A stretch of DNA of 64,000 nt from assembly GCA_014871385.1 (NCBI GenBank), contig CM026425.1, positions 12,267,152 to 12,331,151 of the forward strand, read 5' to 3'. The DNA is from Ceratodon purpureus. Its lineage: Eukaryota > Streptophyta > Bryopsida > Pseudoditrichales > Ditrichaceae. Positions 19,951 through 32,654 of this stretch are shown piece by piece. Within the stretch, counting starts at the first letter, position 1, and each line of letters begins with the position of its first letter. The position numbers and the translations under genes were made by a program. The notes under the pieces are model-generated. The model searched no databases, had not been told where the DNA came from, and saw only the letters and a program-made list of their open reading frames with translations.

Positions 19951-22836
19951 TTGTTATCAACTCAAATACGGAATCTCCATATAAATCTAAAGCAACTATG
20001 TCCAACCAATTCTAAGATCAAATTTTATTAAAAAGATATGAAATCATATATCTATTTTTAGTATTATAATGTCTAAATCTCATATTTATTCTAAATGAAA
20101 AAACAATGATTAGTAATATTATGTTTTATATGATTTGTTTCTTGCGTTTCATGTGTACTTCTACATTTGTAAATGGATAGTAATAAGTATATTAAGGCCA
20201 AATCTATAATGAATCATTTCATTTCTGATATGGTAAAGGATATTAAAAATTCTTCCTAAAGTGTCATATTTAAAATCATAAGCCATCCCAAAATTTTTAA
20301 GTGTTTGATATGCCACCCTAGACTGACAAATTTAGAGGTACATTCCTATTTCTAATCCTCTATCATATAGAATTTTTTTGGTGTTATATTTGTCATTTCA
20401 TAATCAATACCATTGCTTGATTTATAATCTATTTATTTTTCAAAGTTATAACAAACGTGGCGCCAATACTTTTTTCCACATATTCTACTTACATTTTTTG
20501 AATTTTCATCGTCAATCTATCTTTGTCTCCTTCCTTTATACCTAGCCAAAATGAATCAAATACAAAGAAAACAAAGCTATTCTTAACCACCATGGGACCG
20601 AAAACTTTTGACAAAACTAGACATTGTATCATTCTCCCATTGTATTGGCAATGCACTTGACCTAGAACAACCATCATACAATGCCTCAAAATAGTCAAAC
20701 AGTGATAAGAATTGACGAGTGCATGTTTCTGATACGTAGAGGTACAATTCATCATATTAGACCATTCCCAAATTAACCAGGCACCTAACCCTACTATTAT
20801 CACAAGGCATCTCCCCCAGGTGTAGATATCTCTCATAACACCTCCAGCATATAGCATTCAGAAAACAGTCCCAGGTCAGACTTGGCATCCCATTTTAGAA
20901 TGTACAATCTAGGGAGACGAATCTGGATTCTGAAATGGCAGCAGGATGCAGTTTTGGCAGCCTGAATGGGTTATGATATTTTGTGAAGGTAGAGCTGGTT
21001 AAACAGTCCCGGGATTTAAATAGCCGGATGATGATGCCCAAAAGGAATCAGCCCATGTACAAAATGGTGCAAGGTGGTCCCAATTCAGCAAACTAGGCCA
21101 ATCCAGAGAGTACAAGCAACCTGGTTGTCATGCAATGAAGGAGCCGGTGGCTCGTGAAGCTGATGTCTTGCCATGACAGTCGTCACTATCCACTACGAGT
21201 GCGCTAGCTCAACAGGTGGACGCCGGGTTGCAGATATGAATTTTCCATGTTAAGATTCCTGATCAGATCCCCTGTGTGCAGGAGCAACGCAACTTGAGTG
21301 TCTTTTACGACCAAGCTTGCGCATAACAGTAGGTGCACTGCATCTGCTTCGACACATCCGTGAAATGTGTCGCCATGTAAGTGGCCACTGGTTGGCAGCT
21401 TCGTCTTGGATGTTGAATTCGGTTGTCGCTGATTTTCCTCCGGCGACGGGGACTCCCACCAGTCTACAGTACTGTAGTTTAGCACAGTAGTAATGTTATT
21501 AAGTTGTCACCGCATAATGGTGAAGCAAGCACACGACCTTGGAGAATGTCTTGGAGGCTTTCGAGGGACCAATGGGATCGATTGATACGAATTTATTTTA
21601 GTTTGAGGCGGTTTCTTTTCACATGAGATTTTGGTTGTGAGATAACTTGGTGTTCTATATATGTCAACTGGGAGAATCTCCTAGACTTGATTGAGAGGCT
21701 GTTATTCATCTCAACATTTACGCTAGTTGAGTGAAACAGCTCTCTCATCTGCAGAATTGAGGTCGAAGTCTCGTGTACAGTACTTCTTTGTGGGGGCCAA
21801 ATTCGCTTCCAGTTTCGCAGGCTTTGTGAAATTTATAGATTCCATGTCTACAACGTCGCTACTTCGTAAGACGGGTGTGTTTTTCCGTTTTATTCTCTTG
21901 GTAAGTACTCTTTTTATTTGATTTTCGAGACAAGTGAAAATTTTGTTTCAATGGAACTCCTGTTGCTCATTCCATGAGCAGAAGGACAAGTTATTGAAGG
22001 ACGAGCAGATTCGTTTGAATTCCCGAAAAGACAAGGATTTTGGATTCCTCATTCCTCGAAATCGTTTGTCTGCCTTGTGATGGTGAGGAACATAAGTATC
22101 TGCGATTCTCGATCTAATTCTATGTACAGGTGATCGGAACTTCTGTGCCAGCTTCAAAATATCTTCGGCTTATGTCTAGTTAATGACAGAAGATGGAATC
22201 AGAAATAGAATGAAGTGACGACTCATGGCGTTACAACACACATGGGTATTTGGGTTACAATAGATGGATAAGCATGTGCTTCACAGTTACTACAAACCCA
22301 TGAATGTACAATGCAATGTATCTAGACAAGTGAAAATAAGCATAAGGACTATCGCTGTTGCAACGTCTCTTCAATCAGTTCATTGTACAGAATACTTGGC
22401 GCAAGCTGCGTGGTTTTGAATTGGAAGGACCAGTACCCCCAAACTAATATAGAATCAACTCGAAAATGTTACAGAACAGGAGATGGATAATCTATTTTCA
22501 AGTCCTATAGCCACTACAAGAATGACCCTTCCCCTTCAAAGTGAGGCAGCCAAACAGCTACCAGGAAATTAAAATATTGACCTAAGAGGACTAAATTCTC
22601 AGAATATCCTCCGCTATAAGGAGGCTCTCCATCTACAAATTATGCTGTGGTCTCACTTTATGTTACAAAGCCAACCTAGAATCACCGATTGACGAGACTA
22701 TTGGCGAGAACTCAACCCATTCTCCTAATGCACAAAGGAAAAAACTCAGCTTCTCCCATAAATTGAAGCCTTGTGTTCACTTGGATTCACATCGTCACTT
22801 GACAGAAAGATCTTCTTTTGTAAAAAACCCCAATGT
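19951..22836. other. Intergenic region, no confirmed gene; includes the 3' flank of the ABCG gene
   Basis: From 20.9 kb base composition becomes more balanced. Several ORFs of 60-125 codons overlap on opposite strands without recognisable domains. At 21727-21900 an open stretch on the plus strand ends in a good GTAAGT donor (ttggtaagtac), which may mark an exon of an unknown or non-coding transcript, but I cannot extend it. The last few hundred bases presumably hold the 3' UTR of the minus-strand ABCG gene. Confidence 0.4.
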
Positions 22837-25800
22837 TTACCGTCTCTGGAAGTTGAAGACTTTGATGCAAGTGGCAAAGACGAGGCCGAAGAGAACGACG
22901 AGGCCAATGTGCCAAACGCAAACATAAGGCAAGAAGCTGTGGTAAAAGCCAAAGTAACCTTTCAGATAGTCTCGCACAACAATTTGGCTACCATTGGCCT
23001 CCATTGTTGACGTGACATCACCTAACTGGGAGGTGATCAATCCATACAGAGTCCACGCAGTTGGGGTGATCCAGTAATACCATACCCAATATACAGGTAA
23101 TTGCTGCAGACACAGTTGCCCACATATAAGCAACTATCGTATTAGTCCATTAATACTATGAAATGCATTAAAATTCTCACTGCATAGGCTTTCTATAATT
23201 TCCAACGTTTGAATTTAGAGACACCGGTAAATAATCTTGCCAAGCATTTAATCACATATGGCTTGGTGGAGCAGTGCAGTGCACATACCGGACGTGGGAT
23301 CAAGAATCCGGAGAACAAGTTCCAGAGCCCGTAGAAAGCAGAGGAGATGATGGCTGCGAACTGGGCGTTGGGAGTGATAGCAACAGTAACCATGCCCCAG
23401 TAAGTGAAATACAGAAGAGTCAAGTACATGAAGAAAATGAAGTAGAAGAATTTGGCTGCGTTCCACTCGAATTGGATCATGGCGTACACAATGCATCCAT
23501 AGATCAGGGACTGTGCGAACACATACGGCCATTCTATCGTCACCTGGCAATTGGATTCACCACACCACATTTAACATTGTTAGACCTCATTTTGTTAAGG
23601 TTGATCAAATTCTAAATTTACAAAAAAATAGAGTCCATGAACAACTCCTGGTTAAAGAATGAATGAAGTGAGCAGAAGTATACCTGGGCAAATGAATATG
23701 GAAACGTTGAGTACATTCCTGCAGCTCGCTCCCTGTAGAATACCATGCGTTCTACTGCAACTACTGGTTGAACACCGGAACAGTTGTTGATGCCCACAAA
23801 CAGAACAGATGCATACATGGCTCCCATCAGATTGAAGAGGTCCTGCTGAGTTGTCCTGTGTTAACAATAGTAGCCCAGATATTAGCGAAAGTCAAAGCAA
23901 TGTCCACAGAAGATGATTATTATTTTGTTTAGACTGTAATTTTAGTTTAGCTAGAGATTTGAGCAAGATCATACCTGTTGGAGCCCAGCTTCCAAAAAAT
24001 GCTACCCAATACAAGACCACATACGGTGGTGAACATCAGCCGGACAACATTGTAATACGGATTGCGCCAATAAGATCTGTGCTGCTTCCATAAGCATGCC
24101 ATGCATTGCTCCCACAGAGGCTGTGCATACTTGGTTGGAAAAGAGATATCTTCTGTTCCTGGCGCAGGGGAACTCAATTCCTTGATCAAGGTTTCATTTC
24201 GTCTGTAAACACCATGAGCCAACAATCAGACACAGGTATTCCATAAACTTCCTTACACTGTGAAGTAAAGCAAGGAGCCGGAAATCAGTGTCTATTCAAG
24301 TAAATTGTCACTTACTGGTACAGTGAAGAACGGGCGAAAACATCAGCAAAATCCACTCCAAGGGTGCGCTCTGAGCCTTGAGAGGTAACATCAAGCATCC
24401 ATGTGGAAGGGTTAAATTTCTCCTTGATAGCAGGAACACCAGGTACTGCCTGGAAGTAATCCACCAACTTGCTAGACCTGTGTCCCAAAGGACCCGAGTA
24501 AATGACCTGGCCACCTCTCTTGAGCAGCAGGAGCTCATCAAAAGCCTCAAAGATGTCAATGCTGGGCTGATGAATAGTGCACACTACTGTGCGCCCAGTG
24601 TCCACTGTATTGCGTACCGTACGCATCACAATGGCAGCCGCCCGGGCATCCAGTCCTGAAGTGGGCTCGTCCATGAAAATGATGGACGGGTTCGACACCA
24701 GCTCCACTGCAATTGTCAAACGCTTTCTCGCCTCAGTGGACAAACCTGTCACACCCGGAAGGCCCACAAGAGCCAACCTCTGAGGAGTGAGTTCCACCAA
24801 CTCCATCACCTCTTCCACAAATGCCTGCCAATCCAATCCAAGCCCACAATCAGAGTCCATTATATGGTTTAATAATCCTCGGGGGTCTAAAGTTGTGATG
24901 ATTGATCAACATCATTGTCATGTTTACACTAACAACAAAGCAGCAAAAGAAGGATTCATGAATTGCAGCGAGACCCTACCTTTCGTACAGATGGTTTGAT
25001 ATTTTTGGGAAGACGTAGCCAAGCAGAGTAGAGGAGTGACTCGTGCACCGTCACGTTGGGTGAGTGAATGTCAAACTGCTCGCAGTACCCAGAGATTCTT
25101 GCGAACGTTTCCTGCTTTTTGGGATGACCATTAATCCAAATGTTACCTTCAATGTAACCACCCGTCTTTCTTCCTGCTAAGACGTCCATAAGAGTTGTCT
25201 TTCCAGCACCGCTGACGCCCATTAATGCTGTCAGGACTCCTGGTCTAAATGCTCCACTGATATCATTTAGCAACTGGAGTTTGTTCTCAGCGATACCTTG
25301 TGCTTTCATCTCCTGCGGAAAGCCATCGACCAAGTTTCACGTGAGAACAATGATCTAGGGCAAATGATGTCACAGGTTGTGAAGCGACTAGATTAATTTA
25401 ACTACAGAGAAGAGGGAATGTTGCAAGTGTAAGTGATTTTTAATGCAACTCACAGCTGGCATGTCAATGAAGTAGTTGATGTGGTGGAAAGCAATGGAAA
25501 GAGGGGTGAATGGCAGAACCATCCCCCGCTTTGGTGCCACTCCGTTGGCGTCCATCATGCTTTGCTCATAAGCATCGTCAGAACGAGCAGATGAAGAGCG
25601 AGCTTTAGATGTGCGGGACAATGATCTTGACACACGTCGAGACTTTGCGTTGTGGTCACCATTTGAATAACCTGCATTACGCAAAATATTACCAGTATTA
25701 GCACATGATTGTGATTCATTGATATAAACCCACTTCAAATGCTGCAAAATTATCAGAAAAAACTATTGGCGTTAATTACCATTTGCTGTCACATTGTTGA

Positions 25801-28800
25801 CATGGGAAGCGAGAGCTGCAGAGTTTCTCCTACTTCTCGATTGAGAATCTTCTCCAGTAAGGTTGGCTTTCTTCTCGTCCATAGCTTCTTTCGATAACGT
25901 GGTATTTGGTTTACCCAGAGCTGCACAACATAGGATTTGATACACAAAACCATCAGCAATCATAACTCTTTAATCTCTTTTACATGATAGCATTGCCACC
26001 TGCACAAGCATAAACATAGAAGTACCGAAATATAACACTACTGAGCTTGGTCTAGACGAGAAGACTTACGATTTAGAACTTTGAGGAAGAAGCAGTAGAG
26101 GCAATTGAACAAAATGGAGTATCCAAGGAGGACCCCAATTCCAAGCCAATACCAGTATCCCCTGTCGAACAGCCCACGGCTCAACAACACTTGTTGCCCT
26201 AGAGTTGGTGCATTACTAAACGGTCCAGGCGTCGGTGGCTGCGAAGTAATACCACAACAGAACAACAGCAATGAATATTGAATGCCATATGAGATTAACT
26301 CCGAGGAAATCAATGCAAAAATCCGAAGGTCAGAAACGGAATGATTCAACAATGCAGATTACTTAGACCAGTGAGATAGAACTATAATGTAAGTTATCAA
26401 AGAAGAGAGTGGCTCATACCTTGTTCCATCTGTCTGCCAGAAACTCGTTGACAGCTATGGCGTTTTGCGCATACGTGAGGGGCGATATCCAAAATCCCCA
26501 AATCCACCACGGATGGATGTTCTCCCGAGAGATAATGAAACCTCCCAGAACAAATACCACGATGATGGCAAACGATCCTCCCGTCTGCGCAACGATCATC
26601 ATCCGCGTCACGGAGCCAATCAGCCGAAACAATCCCAGCGCCATCTGATGCATTGCAAACAACACCAACCATTGCCGGAAAAACCTGCACCAATTGACCA
26701 TCCCAACCCATCAGTAAACCTTCAGTCACACACGTACACGAATCCACCAACAGAATCAACAATTCAGTTAAGACAAAATAAATAAAAAACAGTGATTCAC
26801 TTACCGACTAGGCTCCGGAGCAAAGCCAATGGTGAAGTAGGTGAGACAAATCCAGATTAAGGATTCGTAGAGCGACAACGGCAGACGCAGCAAGTAGGTG
26901 GGCAGCACAAAAGCCCACGGAGGGTAGAAGAGTAGATCCCGTTGCTTATAGAACACGGGCAGTCTCTGGATGGTCAGTGCCATTTCGGCAAATCCGTTGA
27001 ACATCATGTTGATGAGAGCGAAGAAGAGGGCACCAAGGTAGAAACCTCCGTCACCAACGCTGTCGGGCGAGAGCGTTGTCCTGAAGAACACGGACATGGT
27101 GATCAAGGCCACGATACTAGTTTGCACGGATTTGAAGATGTAAATGGCTTTGTTCCGCTTCATCAGAACTTTCTCCCTGTCCATGCACGCGTGGAAAAGC
27201 TCCCGCTTGCTGAGCGCGTAGCGTTCGTGCACAAGCGCGGCGGGGTGGGATTTCGTCTTGTCGAATGGAGTGGCGAGCTCCTCCACGAGCTTCTCCCCGA
27301 CGTGGAACTTGGGATACGCTTGGGCGAATTCGGTCACTGAGACGTATCGATAGGGGCGGCTCTTGTCCTGCCAGTACTGCTCTTGGTCTTTCCTGGAGGT
27401 GACTTCCTGCAAAAAGTCCGCCACGCCCTTCCGCTCCGGACAGCGGAAGCCCATCTGCTCAAAGAAATCCACAACAAGCTCCCGGGGACCTTGGTAGACG
27501 ATCTGCCCTTCCGAGAGCAGAATCAGGTCGTCGAAAAGCTCGAACGTCTCCGGTGCGGGTTGCAGCAGCGACACCAGCATGGTGCCGTCCAGGACGTGCA
27601 CGGATTGGCGCAAGCATTTCACGATCTGGTAGGTCGTGGAGCTGTCGAGCCCGGTGGAAATCTCGTCCATGAACAACGCCTTAGCAGGTCCAACCAGCAT
27701 CTCACCTACAGTGGCATTGCATCAGAATTTAGCCACGAATTCTTCAAAATCACAATTCAAGCCTTAAATCCACATGAACACGATCACGCAATTCCCGATC
27801 GAGAACCAACTCACCAGTATTGACTCGCTTCTTCTGGCCTCCAGAGATTCCTCGCCGCATGTCATCGCCGACGAGTGTGTCGGCACAGATATCAAGAGCC
27901 AAAATCTGGACATTTACAGAATAAGAGTTATTTTTAATCTGCATTTTTTATTCTCATAAGATGGTTGTTGGTTACTTTCTTGCATTCATGATCAACTGTT
28001 CATAATCAGTGGTGAGGATTAGCTTAAAGATTTGGTGAATCTGTTTCGGACCTTGAGTATGTAGTCCGTCATGAGGCTTGTGCCTTGACCTTGCAGAGCA
28101 GTGGCCTTCATGAACATGTCCATGTCGACATCGGGCTTGATCCCCATCTGGTTCTCTCGTCGTGCGAGCTCCGCAAGCATTTCTGTTCGAGTTCATTTCA
28201 AGACTAATGTTAGCTTATGTTGTGTCAATCTTCAAAGATTTAGATGACAATGAATTTAGTTTAAGTTTAACCCTAGCTAATGCATGCTTACCGAAGCGAG
28301 GACCGACGCCCTGACAGCGTCCAGAAAAATCCAGCGTCTCGCGCACGGTCAACTCGCCCATCTGCAGATCGCGCTGGCTGATGTACGCGCATGTCCGTTC
28401 CGGCACGAATTCGGTCATCTCATGTCCATTGTAGGTCACTTTTCCAGAAACCTCCAACGCCTTGTCCAACTTCCCAGCTAAAGCTAACAACAAGCTCGTC
28501 TTTCCAGAGCTTGGTGGCCCCAGAAGCAAAGTCATCCTGCACACACGCCATCAACAGCATTCAGCACGGCAATCAGTCAGAAACCTAAAACAGGGAATTC
28601 AATTAAACAGTAGAAATCCTGCAGAAATGAAGAAAGGCGGTTTCAAAGCAAACCTCTGAGGTTTGAGAATGCCGCTAATATCGTGTAAAATGGTGAGTCG
28701 CTTCTTCTTCGACGGAGAGAGATGGAGTTTGCTCAGCAAAGTCTGCACAAAAAGTTGGGATGGACGGGTTAGTGACATGAATTTTAGGAATGTGTAGGTG

Positions 28801-29288
28801 ATTTGGGAGCCATGGCGGAGGATGGGATGGGATGGGATGGGATGGGAGTGCACCTCGATGAGGGTCAAGGAGAAATTGGGGAGCGTGGGTAAGGCTCGGT
28901 TGCCGACGTAGACATCGGCTTCGACGTTGAGGTGCTCGAAGCGGACCTCGATCTTGGGGAGCACGATGCCAACGCGATCGATGCGTTCGCGGAACTTGAG
29001 CAGGAATCGCTCGTTGTCTTGCTCCGTGACTTTCAAGAGCTTGGAGATGATCTGCTGGCGATCCTCGTAGCTCAAATGGCGCACGTCGATCTCCTCCTGC
29101 GAGATTTTCCCGTCCGCGCCAATGTTTTTCATGATGGCCGTGCGCATGCGGTCATACGTTGGCAGCTTCTGCAGCGCCGCCCATTTCAGCGACTCCTCGT
29201 CATCCTCCGCATTCCGCTGCGTCGACGACCGCGAGAACACATTCTCCCGGGTCGAGGTCGACATTTCCAGACTCACGGATGGGTCCAT
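22837..29288 (-). CDS. Full-size ABCG (PDR-type) ABC transporter, 16 exons, 1482 aa
   Basis: Exons on the minus strand: 29288-28854, 28742-28654, 28536-28292, 28182-28052, 27905-27815, 27705-26805, 26684-26420, 26238-26070, 25920-25780, 25671-25454, 25312-24980, 24824-24316, 24202-23975, 23855-23684, 23543-23289, 23103-22837. Every junction is GT-AG, phases agree, and the sum is 4449 nt. The layout is NBD-TMD-NBD-TMD. NBD1: Walker A GPPSSGKT (181-188), signature SGGQ (321-324), Walker B with D344/E345. NBD2: Walker A GVSGAGKT (927-934), signature LSTE (1034-1037), Walker [11 protein letters not shown] (D1058/E1059). Membrane domains span about 510-740 and 1190-1470. The N-terminal [21 protein letters not shown] block and the length (usual about 1450) are typical of plant PDRs, plasma-membrane exporters of hormones, terpenoids or wax precursors. 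The substrate cannot be told. All catalytic motifs are present and I see no defect. Confidence 0.95.
28820..28848. repeat. ATGGG tandem repeat in ABCG intron 1
   Basis: About five copies of gatgg/atggg lie just inside the 5' end of the first intron, next to the splice donor at 28853. Confidence 0.8.
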
Positions 29289-31484
29289 GATGATCCCCCT
29301 CGCTCCTCCCTCGCCCTGCAGATCCTTTCCCTCACTTCACCCCTATTCTACCGATTGTTCTCATCCACAACTAGATCACTCTTGCAATCCTTTGAGTCCC
29401 ATCATTCTTGCCCAGCTACGTCGAAATTCGAAGCCCGGCGTCACATCGGGTCGCGCCATCACGCTCATGATTCACAACAAGCCTGCGCCATTCACCTACA
29501 GCCAAACACACACAATCATATTGGTCAAGATCATGAAACATCAAGTTTTGATGAATCTTCTTAACTCTAAAATCAAACCCATTGGAACTGCATCCAGACT
29601 TCAAAAACCCTACACTGAAATATACTCTGCCTCTGGCCAACCTTGTGTTCTTTTCTTCTATTTCAGCTGTAAGAACTTCAATCAAATCCTTGGAAACTAG
29701 TGACATCAATCACTGACTTCTAATGCAATCGTGAGTACACACAGATTGGAAGTCTGGAATCTAGTTGTCACTACCAATACACTCTACTTGCGGTAAGCCT
29801 CGGCGCTTCTTCGCTGTGAAGCTGCGCCGCGACAAGTGTGCAGAGCTAGCACTGGTCTCTTCGAATCTATACAGATAGAGCCTAAGCCCGTCTTTTGCAA
29901 GACTAAGCCTGGGAATTGTATCATTCCGAATCAAGCAATCGGACCCAGAGTAGGCAATACATACTTCCCACTAATTCGAATATCTCTGTCTGTACAAACT
30001 TCCCCGAATCTAGCCTCGGGAAGCACGAAATCGGTTCGCTACGAACATGAATTCAACAGAAACTAGACTGTGAGCACCGAATCCTTGCCAAGTTCCAGCC
30101 AAACTCCCCAGACTAGATTCAAGCCAACCAACTTACTAGATGGCCCACTCTTCACGTAATTTGAACCCAACCCCAGGCTACCTTTCTGAGAATACTTTAC
30201 CCTCCCTCTTTCCGAATGATTAGACAGAATTCTTCCGACTCACGTCTCTTGAATTCGTGGTAAATGCAACCACTACTTCAAAATCTAGCTGAAGTGCGTG
30301 ACAAGGAACCAACAAATCCACCAACCAACACGACCAACAAACGGACCTCACGATGTGACACCCCACTAGAAACATGGGCAACTTTGCTTGCAGAACCAAA
30401 ACCATGCAAATTGGCTTTCATAACCACAACCATGGAAAGAGAGAAGATACACATCGCCCACCATACCAGCACACACCGCACCCGGGGTTGAGTCGTCTCA
30501 TCACTGTCAGCAGTCCACAGAACTCTGCAAGCTTGGACTCTGAGATCAGCTTCTCAACTAATCCACGTGCACTAACTCAACACTTGCACTGTAACCGGTA
30601 ATCCCTGCACTACTCCAACGGCACCATTGAATGATCCTCAACGCCCACCTTTCTCAAAAACTAAGTTGCTTCCGCAGCCAGCTGCTCAGACCCGTCTTGC
30701 TCATCGTCGTCACTCTCTCCGGAGGATGTGTCACCGGCTTTGTAGCGCAACTCTCTATCCCTTTTCGTTTTGACTTCACAGTTGGCATTGTATAGATGCC
30801 GAGCTCTGGAAAAAAATTCTTTTCTTTTTCTGAATAGGCTAGGCAGTAACTTCAAGTTCTAGAACAAAGTGGCACCTATATTTGTTACAGGGTTCTGGCC
30901 GCATCGAAAGGACCATCTTTTTAGGCCTGCCACGGTGTACTATAATAGCTGAAAGCTCCTTTTTCTGTCGACTGGAATTGTGTACAATAGTGCCCAATCT
31001 AATGATATAATATTGGTGCCGGCGTCGAGAGCAGTACATACGTAGACTCAGGTTCCCTGGAATCAAGCATGTGCACCTGATGGAGCAATGTGTGGATGCT
31101 TCGGAAGAAATTCAATGAATGCTGCTGTTTAGATATGAGCCTCTTGTAATAGTCTGGATTATGCTATTTGTGGATATTCTATTTGAGAGTAGATTAGTAT
31201 TTTAATTCTCTTGGCGTAGTATTTATTTCAGGATACTGTTTTTGTTGTGAGTGGGTGCTACAACTTGAAGATTTTACCTGGTCTTTTTTTCTTTTTCTTT
31301 TTCTTTTTTTTTGAAACAAATGAATGATTTTTACCTGGTCTTCGTGTTTTGATTACTGTTTTGTAAATCTGGATTAGATGGGGTCGGTGTCATAATTAGT
31401 GGAATGACACGCTGGTCTTTGAATGGAACTTGGTGATGGCCTCGATGTAGCAACCGTCTTCTTTGTAGTTTTCTTCTTTGTGTA
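29289..31484. other. Upstream region of the ABCG gene; weak ORFs only
   Basis: The first several hundred bases must contain the promoter and 5' leader of the ABCG gene; I cannot place the start of transcription. On the minus strand two adjoining open stretches (31066-30839 and 30855-30661) could be a decayed or unknown gene. The second is basic, then ends GDTSSGESDDDEQDGSEQL, an acidic serine-rich tail. I recognise no family and do not call a gene. Confidence 0.4.
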
Positions 31485-31903
31485 AGGTAGACGACCTGTT
31501 TCCGACCACCTTAAGCAATTCAGCATACTTCTGGTGAAGTAACAAATACGCAAATAATTTTGGAGCGTAGGGAAATAGATTTGAGGAAGATTATATATTT
31601 TTGAACAAATTTTGGAGCAATATTGAATTTACTATGAATTTTCAAAGTGAAGATTCTCTCCAACCCATTCTCGCTATATAGGATGATCTATTTCCAAGAA
31701 CTGAAAAACTACATTCCAATACTAGTGCTACTTGATATCATATCCAAAAATCAAACTTTCTTCCAATTAGAACTAAACATGTGTGAACTTTATACTATGT
31801 CGCCATTTACAAATCAGTTCGAAAACAATGTGAGCCTATGGTTGGAAATAGGTCGACCTACACTCCGTTATTGGGGGCCTGATCGGGAACAGGTCGTCTA
31901 CCT
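31485..31903. mobile_element. MITE, AGGTAGA family, copy 1
   Basis: Inverted ends AGGTAGACGACCTGTT (31485-31500) and the complement at 31888-31903 are exact over 16 bp, and similarity continues for a few bases. A TA dinucleotide flanks both sides (31483-31484 and 31904-31905). Length is 419 bp. Ends, TA duplication and length match the copy at 37291-37701, and an internal gaatttacta...aatttt block is shared. TA target duplication suggests a Tc1/mariner-type mobiliser. The ORF crossing its right half (31647-32039) is not a gene. Confidence 0.8.
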
Positions 31904-32404
31904 TACTCTGTGTAGTGTACTGGTGCAGGACGAAATTACAACCGTTTTCTATAAGTTCAGTACAGGAACCACATTTTGCTGCTCATTCTGGTTTGTGTGT
32001 TTATTTGTTTTTGATTTTTTGCAACTAAGATGGCGATGAGGCCCCTTGTTAACTCTTAACGCTTAAACGTCATTTTGATGTCTGGCCGGGCAGCCCAGAA
32101 TTGGATCACGGCATCTTTTGTCATGAATAGTGCATTTTTTGAACTTGGGCATCATGAATGAACCAGTCAATGATGAGCTTGCAACCTATGTGCAACCCCT
32201 ACCTACCTACCATAATCCTTTCAAAGCACAAATCACTCATACAAATTGTGAATTGAATTGTAAAATTTCACTTTGAGAATGCACAATGAGAAGGTGATTA
32301 GAATGATATAAAAAAATAAGTGAAAAGTTGAGTTCAGTAAGAGCTACAGAGAAGATTCTCTGGAAACCGAGCCCCTCGGGTCATGAAAAACGTTTAAGGG
32401 TTAA
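31904..32404. other. Short intergenic stretch
   Basis: No gene or repeat is recognised between the two MITEs. Confidence 0.4.
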
Positions 32405-32650
32405 CCCCTCAAGGACGAAGGGGCGAAAAAAACACCCCTCTAGTCACACTGAAACTTGGTCCACAAACCCTCTATGCTCGGCATTCGAACGGTGAATCCT
32501 TTCCATTTTTGGGCCACAATTGTGTAGTACAGTTGAGATCCAAGATCAATGGTGAAGTTTTGAGGAAGTGCTCCAACTATGAGTAATTGCACATTTAGTG
32601 AAGAAAGGTACACAAATATTGTAAGCAATTGAAGCATTGACCTTGAGGGG
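32405..32650. mobile_element. MITE with CCCCTCAAGG ends and TTAA flanks
   Basis: The inverted ends ccccctcaagg-type (ccccтcaagg read as ccccTcaagg at 32405-32414, complement at 32641-32650) are exact, with TTAA on both sides (32401-32404 and 32651-32654). The left end continues acgaaggggcg. TTAA duplication and C-rich ends are a piggyBac-like signature. Because TTAA contains TA, a mariner-type TA duplication with ends ACCCCT is equally possible. Confidence 0.75.
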
Positions 32651-32654
32651 TTAA

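Noticed and set aside
20489..20857. A 122-codon minus-strand ORF with hydrophobic segments
   Set aside because: No family, no good start context, and AT-rich surroundings make chance likely.
23274..29564. Many ORFs opposite or beside the ABCG exons, up to 210 codons
   Set aside because: They are shadows of the real exons on the other strand.
30839..31066. The phrase RLGTIVH suggested a ribosomal L7Ae/L30-type protein
   Set aside because: Only seven residues match and the rest does not fit that fold.
31647..32039. A 130-codon ORF
   Set aside because: It lies half inside and half outside a MITE and shows no domain.
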